Shown: in pieces, positions 1 through 10,209 of the stretch | Numbering within the stretch: the stretch's first letter is position 1 | How the letters are laid out: every line of letters begins with the position of its first letter | Assembly: GCF_022376445.1 (NCBI RefSeq) | Contig: NW_025955289.1 | Location: 1 to 44,582, forward strand | DNA length: 44,582 bases | Direction of reading: 5' to 3' | DNA from: Fomitopsis serialis | Lineage: Eukaryota > Basidiomycota > Agaricomycetes > Polyporales > Fomitopsidaceae | Made by a program: the position numbers and the translations under genes | Notes under the pieces: model-generated | What the model was told of the DNA's origin: nothing | Databases searched by the model: none | The model's input: only the letters and a program-made list of their open reading frames with translations

Positions 1-2389
1 ATGAGCTCGCTAAGAAGATCCTCCACATTCGATCAACTGGGGCCTGTGGGTGGAGATGGTGAGTGATGTGCATGATGCTACGTGCCCTCATTCACCTTGT
101 CAAACAGTTTTCCCACCATTGGATACTCAAGCTTACAACTGGTTCGCAAAGTGCGTTGACACTCGGGAGCAGTACCAGCTCAGGGTGCAGGCCTTCATGT
201 ATTCACTCTTTGCAACGGTTTTGGACCGTTTGATCACTATCGAGAAGGAGATGATCGGGTCCGATCGTGAGCTCATGATCTGCATAGGACATGTTAGGAG
301 AGCTGACAATGCGCGTGAAGATCGACCACTGGTGCGGAGGACCGCCCTCGCACGATTGGCCAATGAGTTCAGGATGAAGATGAACGATGGGATGCAGTTT
401 GTGCACATGGCGAGTATCGGCAGCGGTTTTATCGTCCGTAGTCGAAGGAGCGGAGAAGGTGAGTATGTATCTCTTCGTGGCCGCTTGCGCTACATGTATC
501 TGGCCCAGTTTTTACCAAAGGATCCCGTGTGGAAGCACAACCAGGATAGTCCGATAGGTTCGTGCAATGGGTCTAATGACATGTTCAAAATGCTGAAAGA
601 ACACAGTCAATCAGGATGACCGGACAGTGCTGAACAGCGCAACTGAGCTGATACAGCACCTAAACTCCGAATCGATGTTCCCTCTCGACAGGCCACTCGT
701 GATACTATGCTTTGACGAGTCTCACATGCTCACGAAGACTCAGGCGCGTGACGACGATTGGACAAGATTCTCAGAGCTACGGCGTTCGCTCCACATGATA
801 TGCACTCTGCCTATATTCACACTCTTCCTCTCTACTATGGGTAAAGTGGAACAATTTGCACCATTTCCCCAGCAGGAGAGGTCGGGTCGAATTGTTGGGC
901 GAGAATTAGAAGTATTCCCACCCATCGTTCTCACCCCATTTGATGTCTTTGCCGAGCATGTATCTGGTCCAGAGTGCACACTGCAACGCGTCGCGTCTAC
1001 ACAGTACATGGCGCACTTGGGTCGTCCCTTGTGAGTGACAGACAATCACGGGTGGATTGCGCTCATGCTGAGGGTGATAGGTTCGGTGCATTGTACGACA
1101 CCGGCAGACGGGAGGAAATTGTTCACGTAGCGGAAGCCAAATTATTGAACTCGCAAACGTCTCCCGAGCACCTGACTCAAAATCAGTTGCTGGCGTGCAT
1201 GGGAGTGCGTATTCCACTCGTGTTCAAGGCCAGTGTTCCGGACGACCTCGAGAAGGAGCGACTGCTAGTGGCGGATCACATGCGGTTGTTGCTTTACGCT
1301 AGCACCGGGTTTGCGCGGGTTTTGACCACCTGCTCATCTGAGCCGTTACTTGCGGAGGCATCGTATATGGCCCTCGTTAGCAGGCGGTGGTCGGGTGGCG
1401 AGGCGGTGGCGCTCTCTACCAAACGTATGCCTATGCCCCTGGCCCCGATATCCGTGCTCGCGTACCATCTCGCCAACTCTCAGCTAAGCTTGGGCGAACG
1501 AGGAGAAACAGTCGCCGCTGTCCTGCTGCTTGACGCCCGCGATCGTGCCACTACATTTCCTCTCGCCGCCAACGAACCACTGCCTGGGACCAGCGACGCT
1601 GTAGGCCACTGCCACCAGGATCTCAGATACGACGGTGCTCTGAAGCGGCGGATCGTCACCGTTTCGCAATTCCTGAAGGCACTCCTCGCAAAGCCTTGCA
1701 ACGACGTCCTTCCAACCGAATGTGACAAGCCCGGGAACGCGGACGTACCACTGGGAGCCGCATTCAAGGAGTGTTACATCTACTTCAACCACTTCGTCAA
1801 GACGACCAGCGTCGACATGGTGAACCAGAGGCGCCTCCGAGCCGCCATGACACGCGGGGCGGCGTACATCTGCGCGGACAGCCAGGCGGGCATCGACATC
1901 ATCATCCCCGTTCTGTCCGGCACTGTGCTGGCGCGGGCCAAGGTATCCGCGCTCACGGTGCGGGTGAAGAACAACACGCAGTTCGCGGCGGAGGTGCAGA
2001 ACCACCTGTTCGAGGGCATGGACCCGTACGTGTGCGGTGTCTTCGACGACGACGTGGCGGACCCGCCCCCGGTCCTACGCATGGTCTTTGCGCTCGCCTC
2101 GCCCGAGTCGTCGGTGACGGTGCCCTCGCAACGGCCTCCCCCCACTGGCAACACCGGCGTAGGCAGATACACTGCGTACGACATCTGGTGCGCCGGGGCG
2201 CGTGGATCGACCTTCGCCGTCATTCGGGAGGACGAGGAAGACGCGGTGGGCCGGCTCCTCGAGACACTGCGTGCGCCGGACGACGTCGGGCGGCTGTACA
2301 AGCCCGGCGCGTTGCGCGACGCTGTGCGGGCGATGCAGCCGCTGGCAACGGACTGTAACGACTATCAACGTATCGCGTATACGACGTGA
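1..2389 (+). pseudogene. Agaric-lineage NTPase-like protein, 5'-truncated and frame-broken
   Basis: This is a multi-exon gene that enters from outside the window. Apparent exons are 1-58, 108-458, 509 to about 1030 and 1081-2389, with short GT...AG introns between them. Segment one carries a DTREQYQLRVQAF stretch. Segment two carries the Walker-B-like run VILCFDESH, then SLHMICTLPIFTLFLST and a MAHLGRPL end. The 3' exon has an RGAA...ADSQAGID block near 1855-1900. I know this layout from a large family of uncharacterised agaricomycete proteins that resemble P-loop ATPases; the Walker A region would lie upstream of the window, so it cannot be checked. The reading frame changes once near 594-606, where the first frame runs to a TGA and the FDESH frame has an upstream TGA, so this copy is probably inactive unless there is a sequencing error. 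The 3' exon is intact for about 430 codons. Function is unknown. Confidence 0.6.
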
Positions 2390-2484
2390 TGGAACGGCGG
2401 CGAGTATCGACTCGGCGCGACGCAGGTGCTTGAGGGTCGGGGCGCAGACCGGAGAGCTCGGGAGGAAAACTCTAAGGTAAGCAT
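2390..2484. other. Non-coding tail between the broken gene and the copia LTR
   Basis: No gene is visible. The stretch holds the 3' flank of the preceding gene and runs into the copia LTR. A GTAAGC follows CTCTAAG at 2475-2480 and resembles a splice donor, but I see no matching acceptor exon. Confidence 0.4.
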
Positions 2485-2708
2485 TGGCTTTGTCTATCTA
2501 CTTATACACGTACAGGTACTGATCTGATACGACGGCGTCGGACGGCGCACGTCGCACACGGTAGCCTCGAGGCTACCGTCTAAGGCGGGCGATGTACAGC
2601 CGGCGATAAGCGCCGGCGCGAGCATATGACGAGGACCGCATATCGGCCTCGAGTCTAAGGTGAGTTCTGTTAGTACAATTCTATCTACACGGATCTAACA
2701 TTCCGACA
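2485..2708 (-). repeat. Probable 3' LTR of the copia element
   Basis: On the minus strand a purine tract (GAGGGGGAG) lies directly before TGTCGGAATG, the usual arrangement of a copia polypurine tract and LTR start. The inner edge at 2708 is therefore fairly secure. The outer edge at 2485 is a guess based on a TG...CA pair, because no second LTR copy is available to compare. The tract contains a TATAAGTAGATA-like stretch on the minus strand. Confidence 0.5.
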
Positions 2709-2715
2709 CTCCCCC

Positions 2716-3136
2716 TCAAACCTTCGCCAGTCCCATCGCGGCTGCGAAGTGTTTGCACTTCATCGAAGGCAAGGCCTTCGTAAGGATGTCGGCAGTCATC
2801 TCCTCCGTAGGGCAGTAGGATAGCTCGATCTTGCCCTCCGAGATCATGTACCGAATGAAATGGTACCGTATGTCAATGTGCTTCGTTCGCGCATGAAAGC
2901 GGTCGTCCTTCGCAAGTGCGATTGCCGACTGGTTGTCAGAAAGGAGAGGGATAGGTCGCTCGGGTCCACCAAAGAGTTCATGCATGAAGGAGCGAAGCCA
3001 GATGGCTTCCTTGCTCGCGTGCGTGAGCGCGACGTATTCAGCCTCGGTCGTCGAGAGCGTGACAAGCTCCTGGCGTTTCGAGGACCACGAAACCACGCCA
3101 CCGTTGAGCATAAAGACGTACCCCGAAATTGCATGC
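2716..3136 (-). pseudogene. Copia RNase H domain, C-terminal pol fragment
   Basis: The minus-strand translation has the copia RNase H signatures: a VVSWSSKRQELV segment, STTEAEYVAL with its catalytic glutamate, a SDNQSAIALAKD block with its catalytic aspartate, and TKHIDIRYHFIR followed by ADILTKALP. It ends at a normal stop at 2716. Its upstream codons (AISGYVF) run into the duplicated CTGCCC at 3137-3142, where the inverted-arm element is inserted. RNase H removes genomic RNA during reverse transcription. The reading is clean, so the break is caused by the insertion and not by decay. Confidence 0.85.
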
Positions 3137-3142
3137 CTGCCC

Positions 3143-3428
3143 TACGGTTGCCCGATAGTCCGGGGCCTGGCATTTTGCACGACGCGCCTCAGCCACATCG
3201 CGTCGCTCGTCCTCCGCCTCTTCCATATCCTCTGGAACTCATGTAATACTCACTCTGCAGCCCCAAAAGCATTCCTACTGCACCGAACGCACTGGGGACG
3301 TCAAAAAAGAGGTGCCGGCAAGTCCATACTGGTCTGGAAACTCAAGAAAGCTCGACGACCCCGGGAAGTGGTAAGCGCCCGACAGTGCCGCGACTCGCTC
3401 GAACTTGGATGCACAAGCTGGAGGATAC
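3143..3428 (+). repeat. Left inverted arm of the 1.17-kb element
   Basis: It pairs with 4022-4307 in reverse complement. One plus-strand frame reads RGAGKSILVWKL (around 3310-3350), resembling a Walker A loop, and it is followed by a GTAAGC at 3371. The same reading exists on the minus strand of the right arm. This could be a captured gene fragment or chance. Confidence 0.85.
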
Positions 3429-4021
3429 AACTACATATGATGCATGGCTTTTTTTACAAGCTTGTGAGATGTTGAACAGGTGCGCAGCTTAACATTTCTA
3501 GGATGATACGATACTCATTACTGATACCGCAATCCTGAGCGTACGGCAGGCCCAGTGAAAATGCTGTAAGACCTTCCAAGACTCTCGATGTAGGTATCCG
3601 GCCCACATGCTATGTCTGGCCAAATCTGCAGCGGAGCGATACTGTAGGGTGACATACACATAGGCAGACGTACACTGCGGGACACCAGATATATATTTGT
3701 GGTTCTATTGATATACACGAACGCCCGCAGCACCATACAAGACGAGGGCATACTATCACTCACCTGTCACGTCAATACGTAGCCATGAAAGCACCATTGC
3801 TTCTCCGACTCTGGACACCTCATCATGCTTAGAATGGCGGTGGACTTCGCAGATCAGTCACTTGTCTTGCAATGCTGTCCGATTCGAGTCGCACGCGCAG
3901 CCTTGAAGTACATATTGAAGTTATGTGAATAGCTCACCATACAATTTGCATACAATATATCCTGTGCCCATGAAAGCACCCCTCTTATTACACCCATAGT
4001 ATATCCGGAAAGGGGGTGTAG

Positions 4022-4307
4022 GTAGCCTCCAGCTTGTGCATCCAAGTTCGAGCGAGTCGCGGCACTGTCGGGCACTTACCACTTCCCGGGGTCGTCGAGC
4101 TTTCTCGAGTTTCCAGACCAGTATGGACTTGCCGGCACCTCTTTTTTGACGTCCCCAGTGCGTTCGGTGCAGTAGGAATGCTTTTGGGGCTGCAGAGTGA
4201 GTATTACATGAGTTCCAGAGGATATGGAGGAGGCGGAGGACGAGCGACGCGATGTGGCTGAGGCGCGTCGTGCAAAATGCCAGGCCCCGGACTATCGGGC
4301 AACCGTA
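4022..4307 (-). repeat. Right inverted arm of the 1.17-kb element
   Basis: It is the reverse complement of 3143-3428 and matches to within a few bases, up to the outer end next to CTGCCC. Confidence 0.85.
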
Positions 4308-4313
4308 CTGCCC

Positions 4314-4441
4314 TCCGTGCTCCCACCATCTGCATCCGAATAACCCACTACCTCGTCGTCTCCAGTCCCTCCGAGAACCAACCAGAGGTCCTTCGTACCC
4401 TTGAGGTACTGGTAAGCCCGTTTGAGAGCATTCCAGTGTGC
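4314..4441 (-). pseudogene. Copia pol fragment between the two nested insertions
   Basis: The minus-strand frame reads LAHWNALKRAYQYLKGTKDL and then GYSDADGGSTEG, the standard copia link between RT and RNase H, including the catalytic aspartate of the SDAD motif. It is bounded by GAGTCCC on the right (start of the KDZ element) and CTGCCC on the left (start of the inverted-arm element). Confidence 0.85.
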
Positions 4442-4448
4442 GAGTCCC

Positions 4449-4584
4449 CAGGCTATACAGGCATATACATGTATAGAATACCTGTAGTTAGCGCAGAAGG
4501 GTGTATACATGAAAGGCCTGTACTTACCGCGGGCCGCTTCTCATACATGAGCCGCCACTCGCTCATGTATAAGCGAGGCGCCGC
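4449..4584 (+). repeat. Left terminal inverted repeat of the KDZ element
   Basis: From about 4470 onward it is nearly identical to the reverse complement of 26643-26760 (shared landmarks ATACCTGTAGTTAGCGC, GGGTGTATACATGAAAGG and TACTTACCGCGGGCCG). The outermost bases differ by small indels. Confidence 0.9.
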
Positions 4585-4626
4585 CATGTATGAACGAGAC
4601 GCCGTCATGTATGAACGAGGCGCCGT
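4564..4626. repeat. Three 21-bp subterminal tandem repeats
   Basis: Three adjacent 21-bp units begin CATGTAT and end CGCCGC or CGCCGT. The first unit is shared with the right terminal repeat; the next two are only on the left. Subterminal repeats often bind transposase, but no binding is shown here. Confidence 0.7.
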
Positions 4627-5202
4627 CGGTCGTTACCCGTTTTAGCAGCCACGCCGGGGTATCCCGTGGCCCTTACCATATCTGTACCGAACCCGGCCCC
4701 TTCGTCCGCAGCCACCGGCGCGCGATCTGGGGCTGCCCCATATGGATGCAGCATCGGGGCTACTGTCAGCGCATCTCAGATTAGGTACGATCTTGTACCT
4801 TCCCTGTGCCTGGAGTCTCAAAGCAGACAGCCCGACAGCACAGGCAACCACGTGCACAGACGTGCTCGCCCAGCATGAAGTCCGTAGCATAGGCGCCCGC
4901 CGTCATGGATATTCTAAGTTGTAAGTAGCTGTACGTCGACGAGCAGGGCAAACTAGTTTGCTATTCATGTAATGTTCTTTCGTGTGCTACGACAACTCTG
5001 ACAGGTTTGAAGCTCGGGCTTATGTCACAATGAAAGACATGCAATATTGATTTGTCAAAGCACAATAGCGAGACACAGGTAAGGATAGCGGAGTACAGAC
5101 TGCGTAGCGACGAGGAGGCATTCAGTATTCGAGTATATCATACAGAACAGCAGTGCTCAAGATATTGTTGCGCGCGCCGACATGGAAACCATGACACGGC
5201 GT
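4627..5202. other. Left subterminal region of the KDZ element without a gene
   Basis: Only short overlapping ORFs are present, with no convincing splicing pattern. It probably contains the 3' untranslated region of the minus-strand gene that ends at 5203. Confidence 0.5.
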
Positions 5203-7588
5203 TCAGACTGTACGTGGACGCTTCGAGGCCTTCTCAGCCAGAGCTTCATTTGCCTTTTGCTTTCCCACCTTTACAGCTGTCGCAGGGCCGTGACTCTCCT
5301 TGCCGCGCGCACTGGGCGGCTGCCAATCAGCGTCCGCAGGCTTGGGAGCTGTCCGGTCTCGGCGCGGTCGTCCCCCATGAGTAGACTGCTGCATCGCATC
5401 CGTTAATGGGCTACGCGAAGACGTTTGGTCGGGCGTGGCGGACACAGTAATTACTGGTGTAGCCGTAGACATCGATACCGACATTGCTTCAGGCGATGGC
5501 ATCGACTCAGACATAGCAGCGACCGAGGTAGACGTGGGTGTCGCCGGCGGGGAGGTCACCGACGCGGTCGCAGCCAGCGGCGGCGTGAGCTCTGGTGTCG
5601 AGGTGGAAGTGTCTTCACGCAAGGAACCATCCTGTGCGTTCACGGCCGAGGCAGGCGCCACGGACATAGAGACAGAGGGTTGGGCGGTGGGCTGTGATGG
5701 CACACCGATCGAGTCAAAGTTGAAGGTGAACGCTGTGCTTGAGGCACTCGCAGACTCGAATGTCGACGATGTGTCCGGTGGGAACGGGAAAGACGCGAGA
5801 GGGTCCTGGACATCAATGGTATTCGGCTTGTCCATGTAGGACACGTTCGAAGATTGCGAGGGTAGCCACAGTGATGGGTCAAACGGAAGAGCAGGTGGCG
5901 GGCTAGACGCGAAACGATATGGCGCGTCGAAGGGCCCACGCTCGGGGCAGTGACTGCACAGTAGAAGGTAAGGGATTGAACTCCGGGAAGACGACGTTGT
6001 TGATGGTGGGTGCGGGCAGGTAACGTGCAATGTTCTCGGCCGTAAAGATGTCATCGTCGGCGGCCAAGGTGCTCGAGCCCATCGCGGATGTCATCAGCGT
6101 GGTCGGAAGAACGACGGGGATGGGCATGAAGCTGATGTCGATGTTCTCGAGCCCAGGGGTTGAGGAATCAGACGCTGGGAGAATGCCGGCACCTGCGCCA
6201 CCTGATAGCAGCACAAGCTCGGGCGCGTTTGGTTCAGGCACCACGGACATGGTCCCCATCGACTCGGCAACAGGAGAAGGAGCCACGACTTGGCCAGGAG
6301 GAACCGCGACGTCGGCGGCCGTAGAGACGACCTCAGAACGAGGCGCGGTGATGTCGGCCGCAGGAGGGACAACAGCGGGAGCGGGGACAATATCAGCAGG
6401 AGGAGCTAGGGGGATAGTACTGGGGCCGCGGGCTGGGTCGTCACCTGCGCGCTGTCGGCAGACACGAGAGGACTTCGCGAGCCACTAGGTAGCGCTCGAC
6501 GCGCACGTTCAGCGGGGGCTAGAAGTCATGTCAGAAGGTGCAACGAAAGGATTGACAATGGACTCACGATATTTCGCATTAAGGAACTTCCCGAAGGGTT
6601 GCATCACATACTTCTCGTGGCCTGCATATGTAGCAGCAAAATCGTGGCCAGCTGCCGTCTTGCCGATATGGAAGCTAGAGAAGCAAGACTATCAGTAAAC
6701 TCGTCGGTATCCGAGAGTCAGAGAGGACTCACCTGAAGGTCTGCAGCGCCCCACCTTCCTCCGGCCAGGGCCCTCCCCCGTAACAACTGATGGAGAGGCC
6801 CGTCAACTCCGAAGCCACCTTGAGTAGTGGTCCTAGAAATTGAGGTAGTTCTTTGATCGCGCTGCGAAGCAATAGCGTGTCAGCGTCTCCCAGAGGCAAG
6901 AACGAGAACGTAAGATACCTATTGTATTCCTCCGGAGTGCGATTGGCGAGTGATGGCATCGTGGCCGCCGCCTTTTTGGCCAGTTCGATGGCTGCCTTCT
7001 GCTGTTGTATGTAACTTTGGACTTCGGCCTGAACCTCCGGAGGTTCCAGGCTGAAGGCCGATGCTAGTTCGCGATGAACTATGTTGATGTTTCGGGCCTC
7101 CGGAACGTCTTCGTCCTTGGTTGCATCGGCGACCGAGGCCTTCACCTTGTCTTGGTAGTAAAGTTTTGAGTACGCTTCTAGACGCTGCGGCGCGCGTTTG
7201 GCTGGAGGTGGGGCGGCCGGGAGGAGGGCCGCTAGCGTCAGGGCCTTTGGCGTGTCGCGGCGCGTCGCGTACGCGTCATTGTAGAATTTGGAGCGCATTT
7301 GCTGCGAAAGATGAGTCAGTACCACGAGGCGGCAGCAGAATGGCCACGTACATCCTTCCGCTTTTGCAGGGCGGCACCGTATTTGGTCATCTGCTCCTCA
7401 GTGAGGTCGTCTAGCGCAACGTCTGGCCCGTACATCTTCGTCAGCTCTGGCCATTTCTCAAAGAATTCGCTCTCCGTCTCCGTCATAAACTGCGAGACCT
7501 TGTTGGCCTTCTGCGCAGCGAGAAAGCCTTGAATTCTCTCCTTGAAAAATTGCAGTTGCTCGGGCGTCGCCCACGACTTTGGCGGCAT
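5203..7588 (-). CDS. KDZ-borne protein with MPPKSWATPEQ start and Pro/Ser-rich tail
   Basis: Multi-exon gene read leftwards from the ATG at 7588. Supported exons are 7352-7588, 6919-7301, 6861-6733, 6674-6568 and one from 6518; junction phases agree (0, 2, 2, 1). The N-terminal exon reads MPPKSWATPEQLQFFKERI and has an EFFEKWPEL motif; the middle carries SFHIGKTAAGHDFAATYAG. The rest is proline-, serine- and threonine-rich and ends with a basic ASKRPRTV, possibly a nuclear signal. I know similar MPP-x-WATPEQ proteins as frequent companions of KDZ and other agaric transposons, with no defined function. One frame change near 6437-6400 is not explained by an obvious intron, and the join near 5950 is uncertain, so the downstream half may be mis-modelled or broken. 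It is divergent from the gene at 7961. Confidence 0.6.
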
Positions 7589-7960
7589 ATCTGTCGCGTG
7601 AACATCAGTCAGCGAGGGCGCCCCGCTCTATGTCCAGCACACGTACCGGGTGACCGGTCTAGAGGGTTTGGGGGATATCCCATACATGAAAGGCGGTGGT
7701 GACTGGAATTTTTTGCATAACGTTGACGCCGGCATTGACAGGTATCATCCGGGTTGAGTAACGAAGAGACCCCGCAATGCTTATCGGCCATGCGACCGAT
7801 GCATTGCGGAGGGCGAGGGAGCGAGAAGAAGGGCGAGTCGACAGGCAGGAATCGAGTGAGGAAAGGGAAGTCGTCGTGCCACATGAACGTTGAGTTCAAG
7901 GGAGCGCCTGAAGCCGCGCGAGGTGAAAAGGACCGAGTGGTGACAGGCATCGTGGACGCG
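7589..7960. promoter_or_regulatory. Divergent promoter interval inside the KDZ element
   Basis: This stretch lies between the start codons of the minus-strand gene (7588) and the plus-strand RNase H1-domain gene (7961). The plus frame is open back to about 7754 with ATGs at 7790 and 7799, so part of it may be coding. I see no clear TATA box. Confidence 0.4.
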
Positions 7961-8741
7961 ATGCACATCCCGGCCACCTCAACGACGACGACGCCAGCGG
8001 GCTCTGTGCCCTCAGGCGCATCGTCTGAGAGCCCTGCGTCGCGCATCCCTGTCCCGAAGCGCAGACTAGCAGCGTTGACTCAGGGTAGTAAGTTCTGGGT
8101 CGGTCACATGCTCATTGGCTTAGCTAATGCACTTGCAGAGACAGTGCGTCCCAGACCTCTGAGTGCGCCCACGCCTCTCAACAACCTCGACGAGCTCCGC
8201 GCCGCCCTTCCTCTGGTGTCCTCGGCCCAGGTGGGCCATACTCTTCAGCGCACACCCCGTCGCCGACCTTTGCCAACCCCGCCACCACCCGTTCCCTCGG
8301 AGGGCACTGGCCACAGCTCCCCTGTCGCGACTCGGCCACGCTTCATCCCGCCCCTGCCTCCTATGTACCCACTTCCATATGGGACCCCTTTCCTTTCCGC
8401 TGCACCTTCGCGACGCAGGCCGAAGGAACAGACACGTGTCATTGAAGACTACAGTCCTCGGAAGGGAAAGTGGTACGTAGTTAGCAAGGGCACTAGGGTG
8501 GGCGTTTTCAGCGACTGGTTAGTTGGTCTCAACACATCGTCTCCCCTGTCTGATTGCGCCGCCCAGGGAGCAGGCTTCGGGCTATGTGAACGGCGTGTCC
8601 GAGGCGTGCCACAAAGGTTACCGCAGCTACGACGAGGCGGTGGCTGCGTTCAAAAGGGCAGAGGATCGAGGCGATGTAAAGGTGCAACCGGGCCCGATCA
8701 GTGCCTACCATTCCGCTTTCGATTCTTCCTTCCGCGAGTGA
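7961..8741 (+). CDS. Protein with C-terminal RNase H1 N-terminal (hybrid-binding) domain
   Basis: Exons 7961-8084, 8139-8517 and 8567-8741 join with consistent phases (1, then 2) to 225 residues; an earlier in-frame ATG at 7790 would add 57. Roughly the first 140 residues are proline-rich and probably disordered. The C-terminal part reads GKWYVVSKGTRVGVFSDW, then across the second intron EQASGYVNGVSEACHKGY and SYDEAVAAF. This is the pattern of the RNase H1 N-terminal domain, which in RNase H1 and caulimovirus proteins binds RNA/DNA hybrids (W-Y-V-V-x-K-G and the G-x-Y/F-x-S-x-x-E-A elements). No catalytic RNase H domain follows. A stand-alone hybrid- or dsRNA-binding role is an inference. It sits between two other KDZ-borne genes on the same strand. 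Confidence 0.75.
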
Positions 8742-8944
8742 CCGTGTGTGCATACGCCTTTCTTACTCTGCTCAAGTGCTTGTCATTGCTGCCTGTTTCC
8801 CCGCGATCGTAGCCTATCTTGATGTCCGTCGATGTACCGAACGGCTCTTCCGAGTCACGCGCGCATGTAATCAAATAACGTTGAACTCGATTGATACTTG
8901 CACCGACTCATCACTTCCCCTTAGCTTCAACCTCCAGCGACGCT

Positions 8945-9706
8945 ATGGGTCGACGCGCGAAGTACTACACTGACGCCGAGAGGAAGGCAGCGAAAAACAT
9001 GGCGCGAAAGAGGTATGACGGGACAGTTGCGTGAGTTGCCTGCACTACCTCGTCCACACTTCGGCGGCTCATGGCGGCCGTCAGCGGAAAGCAATCACGT
9101 TCTCGCTGCAACGACAGAGCCTATACAAGGAAAAAGGAGTTCTTTCCGAGCCCTTTTCTCGGCTGGGACCCGTCGACCCTGCCGCCGCAAGTGCTAGTAC
9201 TGGCTCGCGAGCCGTTCAAATCGCTTGGGCCTGTAGAGGGCTTGGATACGAGTGACCTTGGCCTTCATGAGAGACCATTCAAGTGGTTGGCCCCAGAGCA
9301 CGACGTACTGCAGGAGAGTGGTGAAGGAGGTAGCGTCTTGGCTGCTGAGCGAGCTCTGCGCGAGCTCAATGGCAGGCAATTGGGGTTCATGGTCGAGACG
9401 GGCTTTCAGAGGATGAAGGAGAGGAAAGCCGTGGGCAGGGCTGGGATGGCCGACCTTGTGTCTGCATTGGAGAGCGAAGTGAAGGAGAGGCTTCGGGCTT
9501 GGGAGTTCACGGCGCAGGCTAATGTGGTGGTGGATCGTACAGTATATGCGAACATCGCCCGCGATGTGTACTTACACTGGGGTGCGAAACACATATGCTG
9601 TTTAGCAAAGGAGGTGGAGACCATTCGTGCAGGCGTCGTGCGGCTCGAAGAGCTGGAAGTCGAGGGAGGATTAGCCTGGCAATGTATGAATATAGTCACA
9701 GACTAA
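8945..9706 (+). CDS. Two-exon KDZ-borne protein with basic N-terminus
   Basis: Exon 1 (8945-9012) encodes MGRRAKYYTDAERKAAKNMA. After a 72-bp intron, exon 2 (9085-9706) continues in phase, giving 229 residues. The N-terminal 45 residues are strongly basic and run into a second basic stretch (RSRCNDRAYTRKKE), suggesting DNA or RNA binding. The remainder is helical and charged, with ERALRELNGRQLGF and a long amphipathic segment. Proteins beginning MGR.(R/K)KY with this basic pattern are common in agaric transposon neighbourhoods as hypothetical proteins. I do not know their function. The gene begins about 200 bp after the stop of the RNase H1-domain gene on the same strand. Confidence 0.65.
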
Positions 9707-10209
9707 TTACACAAGTGAATGATTCTACGAATACCGTCGTTCTCAGTTAATGGGGTGAGCATGATGTTTACCGGAGGAGAGAGAAGGCCTACCATAAACA
9801 GAAAATGTTGACAATGGACGGACAGTACTGCATGGCTACTTGCACAGAATGCGAGTAAGTAGCAGTGCTGCACTACCCTCTCGTTGGTACTGTGCGCGAG
9901 TGTGAAGACCATGTCGAGGCGTGTACACTAATTTAGTATGTACGTGACCAGGTTGATGCCTAGAACAAGCTTGCACATCTAGGTAAGCCAACGAAGCATG
10001 CGTTCAACGCACAGCGTTATGTTTGCATTTGTCGCAACCTTCAGTGGACCTTTAAACGACCCCCCATTGGCTGAGCGACCATCCGGCAGGTCGCTCAGCT
10101 ACATCGGGGCCACATCTGGTGGCGTATTCCCTGATCTGGCCATGCGTTATCCCTCACGTGTGACGCCTGCTCGTTTGCGCGCCTCTCCCGTCTTTGCTAC
10201 GCCCAAGCT
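9707..10209. other. Intergenic stretch inside the KDZ element
   Basis: Only short ORFs with no plausible splicing occur here. It should contain the terminator of the upstream gene and the promoter of the small gene at 10210. Confidence 0.5.

Larger units (their letters stand above)
3143..4307. mobile_element. 1,165-bp non-autonomous DNA element with 286-bp inverted arms
   Basis: The first 286 bases (3143-3428) and the last 286 (4022-4307) are reverse complements with only a few mismatches. The ends are TACGGTTGCCCGATAG and its complement. A 6-bp direct repeat CTGCCC (3137-3142 and 4308-4313) flanks the element, and the uninterrupted site would keep the copia RNase H frame. The middle 590 bases hold no gene I can support. 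The long arms and small size fit a foldback or MITE-like element moved by a transposase encoded elsewhere. I cannot assign the superfamily. High arm identity suggests recent activity. Confidence 0.85.

Noticed and set aside
1771..2358. An Arg/Gly-rich overlapping ORF in the first gene
   Set aside because: It is a frame shadow of the conserved 3' exon, produced by high GC content.
5425..5839. Plus-strand ORFs opposite the KDZ companion gene
   Set aside because: They are complements of a Ser/Thr/Pro-rich coding strand and have no splicing or motif support.
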